From Actinomycetota bacterium (lineage in GTDB: Bacteria > Actinomycetota > Thermoleophilia > Gaiellales > Gaiellaceae), in the NCBI GenBank assembly GCA_016870235.1, contig VGCB01000086.1, positions 1 to 8,445 of the forward strand: DNA of 8,445 bases, given 5' to 3'. Below, piece after piece: positions 6,691-8,445 of this stretch (position 1 is the first letter of the stretch; the number at the start of each line of letters is the position of its first letter). A model generated the notes under the pieces. It was not told the origin of the DNA and made no database searches. It was given only the letters and a program-made list of their open reading frames with translations. The translations under genes and the position numbers were made by a program.

Positions 6691-8061
6691 TCAGGCGCCG
6701 GCGGCGGCGAGGAGATCGGGCCAGCGGGTGAGCTTGACGCGCGGGCGTGAGGTCGACGCTGCTGCGGCCTTCTCGGCCGCGTCGATCGCCTCCCAGCCGG
6801 CGTAGGTCACGATTCGATGGCCGCGGGCAGCGGCGAGCTCGTCGATCGGCTTCGCCTCGGCCGCGCGCCGGGGGATCCGGCCCTCGGCGGCATCGGCGAG
6901 CAGGATCTCGACCGTCTCGGTCGCGTCCTTCTTGTTCGTGCCGATGACGCCGCTCGGCCCGCGCTTGATCCAGCCCGCGCAGTAGAGGCCTGGCACGGGC
7001 GCCCCGCTCGGATCGAGGACGCGCCCGCCGTCGTTCGGCATCACGGCGCCGCGATCGTCGAAGGGGACGCCCTCGATCGGCACCCCTTGGTAGCCGACGC
7101 TGCGGAACACGATCGAGCAGGGGATCGTCTCGCGCTCCTCGGTCGCGACCGCGCGGATCTGGCCGTCGTCACCCTGCACGAGGACGTTCTTGACGACCTC
7201 GATCGCCTCGACCTTCCCGTCCCCGAGGATGGCGACGGGCGAGACGAGGAAGCGGAGGCGAAGCGCCCGCGGGTGGCCGTGCGGCGCACGGGCGGCGTAC
7301 TCGTTGAGCAGCTCGACGTTCCGCTTCGGGATCGCGCCACCCTCCTCGAGCGCGACGGCGCTCGCGTCGTCGAGCACGAGGTCGGCCGGGTCGACGAGGA
7401 TGTCCGCTCCCGCCATCTCGCCGAGCTCCTGCAGCTCCGGCGTCGTGAACGCCGCCTGCACCGGGCCGCGGCGGCCGAGCATCAGGATCTCCTCGAGGCC
7501 ACATCCGACGATCGCGTCGATCGCCCCGTCGGCCGTGTCGGTGATCTCGAGCTCCGCCTTCGTCAGGCACAGCATGCGGGCCACGTCGACGGCCACGTTG
7601 CCGTTGCCGATCACGACGGCGCGCTCGCCGGAGAGGTCGAACTCGAGGTCGGCGAAGTCGGGGTGCCCGTTGTACCAGGCGACGAACGCGGTCGCCGGCC
7701 ACGAGCCGGGCAGGTCCTCGCCCGCGATTCCCATCCGCCGGTCGGTCTGCGCCCCGCAGGAGTAGATGACGGCGTCGTAGCGCTCGGCGAGCTCGGCGTG
7801 CGTCACGTGGGCGCCGACGTCGAGATTGCCGAGGAACCGGAACCCGTCCTGCGCCGCTATCTTCTCGAACGCGCGTGAGACGGCCTTGATGTTCGGATGG
7901 TCGGGCGCGACCCCGAGTCGCACGAGCCCCCACGGCGTCGGCAGCCGCTCGATCAGGTCGACCTCGATCCCCTGCTTGGCGGAGAGCAGCGCGCCGGCGG
8001 CGTAGAAGCCGGCGGGCCCGGAGCCGACGACGGCGACGCGCAAGGGAAAGGACTCGGTCAC
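6691..8061 (-). CDS. fprA: NADPH:ferredoxin/adrenodoxin-type reductase FprA
   Basis: A flavoprotein passing electrons between NADPH and ferredoxin, for cytochrome P450s or iron-sulfur biosynthesis. The product is 456 residues, the same length as I recall for the mycobacterial FprA. The FAD-binding motif is GSGPAGFYAA at 13-22. PWGLVRLGVAPDHP at 43-56 is a conserved block. The NADP-binding motif is GNGNVAVDVARML at 152-164, with GRRGPVQAAFT at 196-206 for the 2'-phosphate contact. The family's C-terminal FAD/NADP block GWIKRGPSGVIGTNK is at 363-377. There is no fused ferredoxin domain. The start is the GTG at 8061: a TACGAT box ends 7 nt upstream, the glycine-rich motif follows after a normal short N-terminus, and the open sequence further upstream is repeat DNA. 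The electron partner is not encoded in the window. Confidence 0.95.
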   Translation of the reverse strand: MTESFPLRVAVVGSGPAGFYAAGALLSAKQGIEVDLIERLPTPWGLVRLGVAPDHPNIKAVSRAFEKIAAQDGFRFLGNLDVGAHVTHAELAERYDAVIYSCGAQTDRRMGIAGEDLPGSWPATAFVAWYNGHPDFADLEFDLSGERAVVIGNGNVAVDVARMLCLTKAELEITDTADGAIDAIVGCGLEEILMLGRRGPVQAAFTTPELQELGEMAGADILVDPADLVLDDASAVALEEGGAIPKRNVELLNEYAARAPHGHPRALRLRFLVSPVAILGDGKVEAIEVVKNVLVQGDDGQIRAVATEERETIPCSIVFRSVGYQGVPIEGVPFDDRGAVMPNDGGRVLDPSGAPVPGLYCAGWIKRGPSGVIGTNKKDATETVEILLADAAEGRIPRRAAEAKPIDELAAARGHRIVTYAGWEAIDAAEKAAAASTSRPRVKLTRWPDLLAAAGA

Positions 8062-8068
8062 GCGCGCG

Positions 8069-8074
8069 ATCGTA
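8069..8074 (-). promoter_or_regulatory. Candidate leaderless -10 box of fprA
   Basis: TACGAT on the minus strand, then CGCGCGC (7 nt), then the GTG start. No ribosome site is present. The first copy of the repeated hairpin element begins about 10 bp upstream, so the repeat covers the -35 region. Confidence 0.6.
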
Positions 8075-8083
8075 GTCGATTGC

Positions 8084-8156
8084 CGCGACCTTGATCGAGT
8101 GCCCGGCCGTGCTCTCGCGCGTCCGGTGGGGTGAGGGACCGACGTACCAGACGCGC
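8084..8156. repeat. Hairpin repeat element, copy 1 (right arm broken)
   Basis: Identical to 8318-8390 except for one base (T at 8100, G at 8334), an offset of 234 bp. The left arm (8105-8123) and loop (8124-8149) are intact. The right arm pairs for only 7 bp (GACGCGC, 8150-8156) before the sequence diverges. It lies just upstream of the fprA promoter. Confidence 0.8.
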
Positions 8157-8172
8157 TGTGTTGGTTTGCCGT

Positions 8173-8223
8173 GTGTGCGCGCGTCCGCTGGGTGAGGGAC
8201 CGACGTAGCAGACGCGCGCACAC
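8173..8223. repeat. Hairpin repeat element, copy 2
   Basis: A perfect 13-bp stem, GTGTGCGCGCGTC (8173-8185) and GACGCGCGCACAC (8211-8223), around a 25-nt loop. The loop shares GGTGAGGGACCGACGT with copies 1 and 3. Inside it, GCT and AGC can pair across a conserved C/A mismatch, where the other copies have GGT and ACC. The outer arm bases differ from copy 3 but still pair. Confidence 0.8.
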
Positions 8224-8238
8224 TCGGATCCTGAAGCC

Positions 8239-8267
8239 AGGGGAACGGGGTTCCCCTAGGGAACCCC
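8239..8267. repeat. Overlapping alternative hairpins
   Basis: AGGGGAAC (8239-8246) pairs with GTTCCCCT (8250-8257). GGGGTTCCC (8247-8255) pairs with GGGAACCCC (8259-8267). The two stems share the middle segment, so only one can form at a time. No gene is visible that this could regulate within the window. Confidence 0.6.
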
Positions 8268-8298
8268 TCCGGAACTCGAGTCACGCATTCGCCTTTCC

Positions 8299-8320
8299 GC
8301 GTCTGGCTTCAGCCAGACGC
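8299..8320. repeat. Perfect inverted repeat, possible terminator
   Basis: GCGTCTGGC (8299-8307), loop TTCA, GCCAGACGC (8312-8320): a 9-bp perfect stem with a tetraloop. Its CTGGCTTCAG (8303-8312) is also the reverse complement of CTGAAGCCAG at 8231-8240, so it could pair with that segment instead and enclose the overlapping hairpins. Confidence 0.6.
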
Positions 8321-8402
8321 GACCTTGATCGAGGGCCCGGCCGTGCTCTCGCGCGTCCGGTGGGGTGAGGGACCGACGTACCAGACGCGCGAGAACACGG
8401 CC
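8318..8402. repeat. Hairpin repeat element, copy 3 (most complete)
   Basis: An 18-bp stem with one mismatch: the outer part is GGCCGTG (8339-8345) with CACGGCC (8396-8402), the inner part is TCTCGCGCGTC (8347-8357) with GACGCGCGAGA (8384-8394). The loop is 26 nt and carries the invariant core GGTGAGGGACCGACGT. GGT (8359-8361) and ACC (8380-8382) extend the stem past a C/A mismatch. Beyond the outer stem, CGAG and CTCG (8405-8408) can pair further. Confidence 0.8.
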
Positions 8403-8445
8403 CCGCTCGAATAGAGCCGGGGCTCGAATCGATCGATCCGTTTCC

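Larger units (their letters stand above)
8062..8445. other. Gene-free, repeat-dense intergenic region upstream of fprA
   Basis: 384 bp to the right edge with no supported coding sequence on either strand. It contains the fprA promoter, three hairpin-element copies and two further palindromes. The last 45 bp contain CCCCGCTC (8401-8408) able to pair with GAGC-C-GGGG (8414-8422), and ATCGATCGAT. No complete RNA gene could be recognised. Confidence 0.6.

Noticed and set aside
6817..7878. Long plus-strand open frame opposite fprA
   Set aside because: Composition typical of an antisense shadow; fprA has full motif support.
8171..8368. 65-codon open frame in the repeat region
   Set aside because: It runs through hairpin repeats, is arginine-rich and has no motif or ribosome site.
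8084..8402. CRISPR array
   Set aside because: Only three unevenly spaced, imperfect and strongly palindromic copies; spacers are not uniform and no cas gene is present.
8405..8445. tRNA 3' end (GGGGCTCGAATC looks like a T-arm)
   Set aside because: The acceptor and T-stem pairings cannot be completed and no anticodon arm is seen upstream.

Overview
The window is GC-rich and codes densely on both strands. It looks like a deep-branching actinobacterium, possibly Thermoleophilia-like. Three things suggest this. FumC and an FprA-type ferredoxin/adrenodoxin reductase are close to the mycobacterial forms as I remember them. Four housekeeping genes have a TANNNT -10 box exactly 7 nt before the start codon, the layout of actinobacterial leaderless promoters. 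GC is very high throughout. The lineage is an inference; nothing in the window fixes it.

Layout, left to right. (1) 1-1639: lipB (minus strand, cut by the left edge) and lipA (plus strand) are divergent across a 133-bp gap. Together they make the lipoyl cofactor: LipB loads octanoate and LipA inserts sulfur. (2) 1652-1687: a perfect 16-bp hairpin serves as a shared terminator for the converging lipA and peptidase genes. (3) 1700-4074: a secreted HExxH metallopeptidase with immune-inhibitor-A-like C-terminal parts (minus strand), split by a one-base frameshift at a five-C run. It has a conventional promoter and an AGGAGG ribosome site. (4) 4228-4905: the 3' part of a chymotrypsin-fold serine protease (minus strand), lacking signal peptide, start codon and recognisable TAAHC motif. 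It abuts the stop codon of the next gene. (5) 4902-6221: fumC, class II fumarase (minus strand). (6) 6218-6433: a 71-residue zinc-ribbon protein whose stop overlaps the fumC start as ATGA. (7) 6434-6690: a non-coding stretch with a terminator palindrome and four TCCACA (DnaA-box-like) cores. (8) 6691-8061: fprA (minus strand). (9) 8062-8445: no gene, but packed with structured repeats: three copies of a hairpin with an invariant GGTGAGGGACCGACGT core, plus other palindromes.

Functionally, most intact genes belong to central metabolism: lipoylation of 2-oxoacid dehydrogenases, the fumarase step of the TCA cycle, and NADPH/ferredoxin electron transfer. The two secreted peptidases between them both look broken. 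I recognise no classical defence, CRISPR or mobile system. The most novel-looking element is the repeated hairpin at the right end. Its invariant loop and compensatory stem changes suggest a selected RNA or DNA structure.
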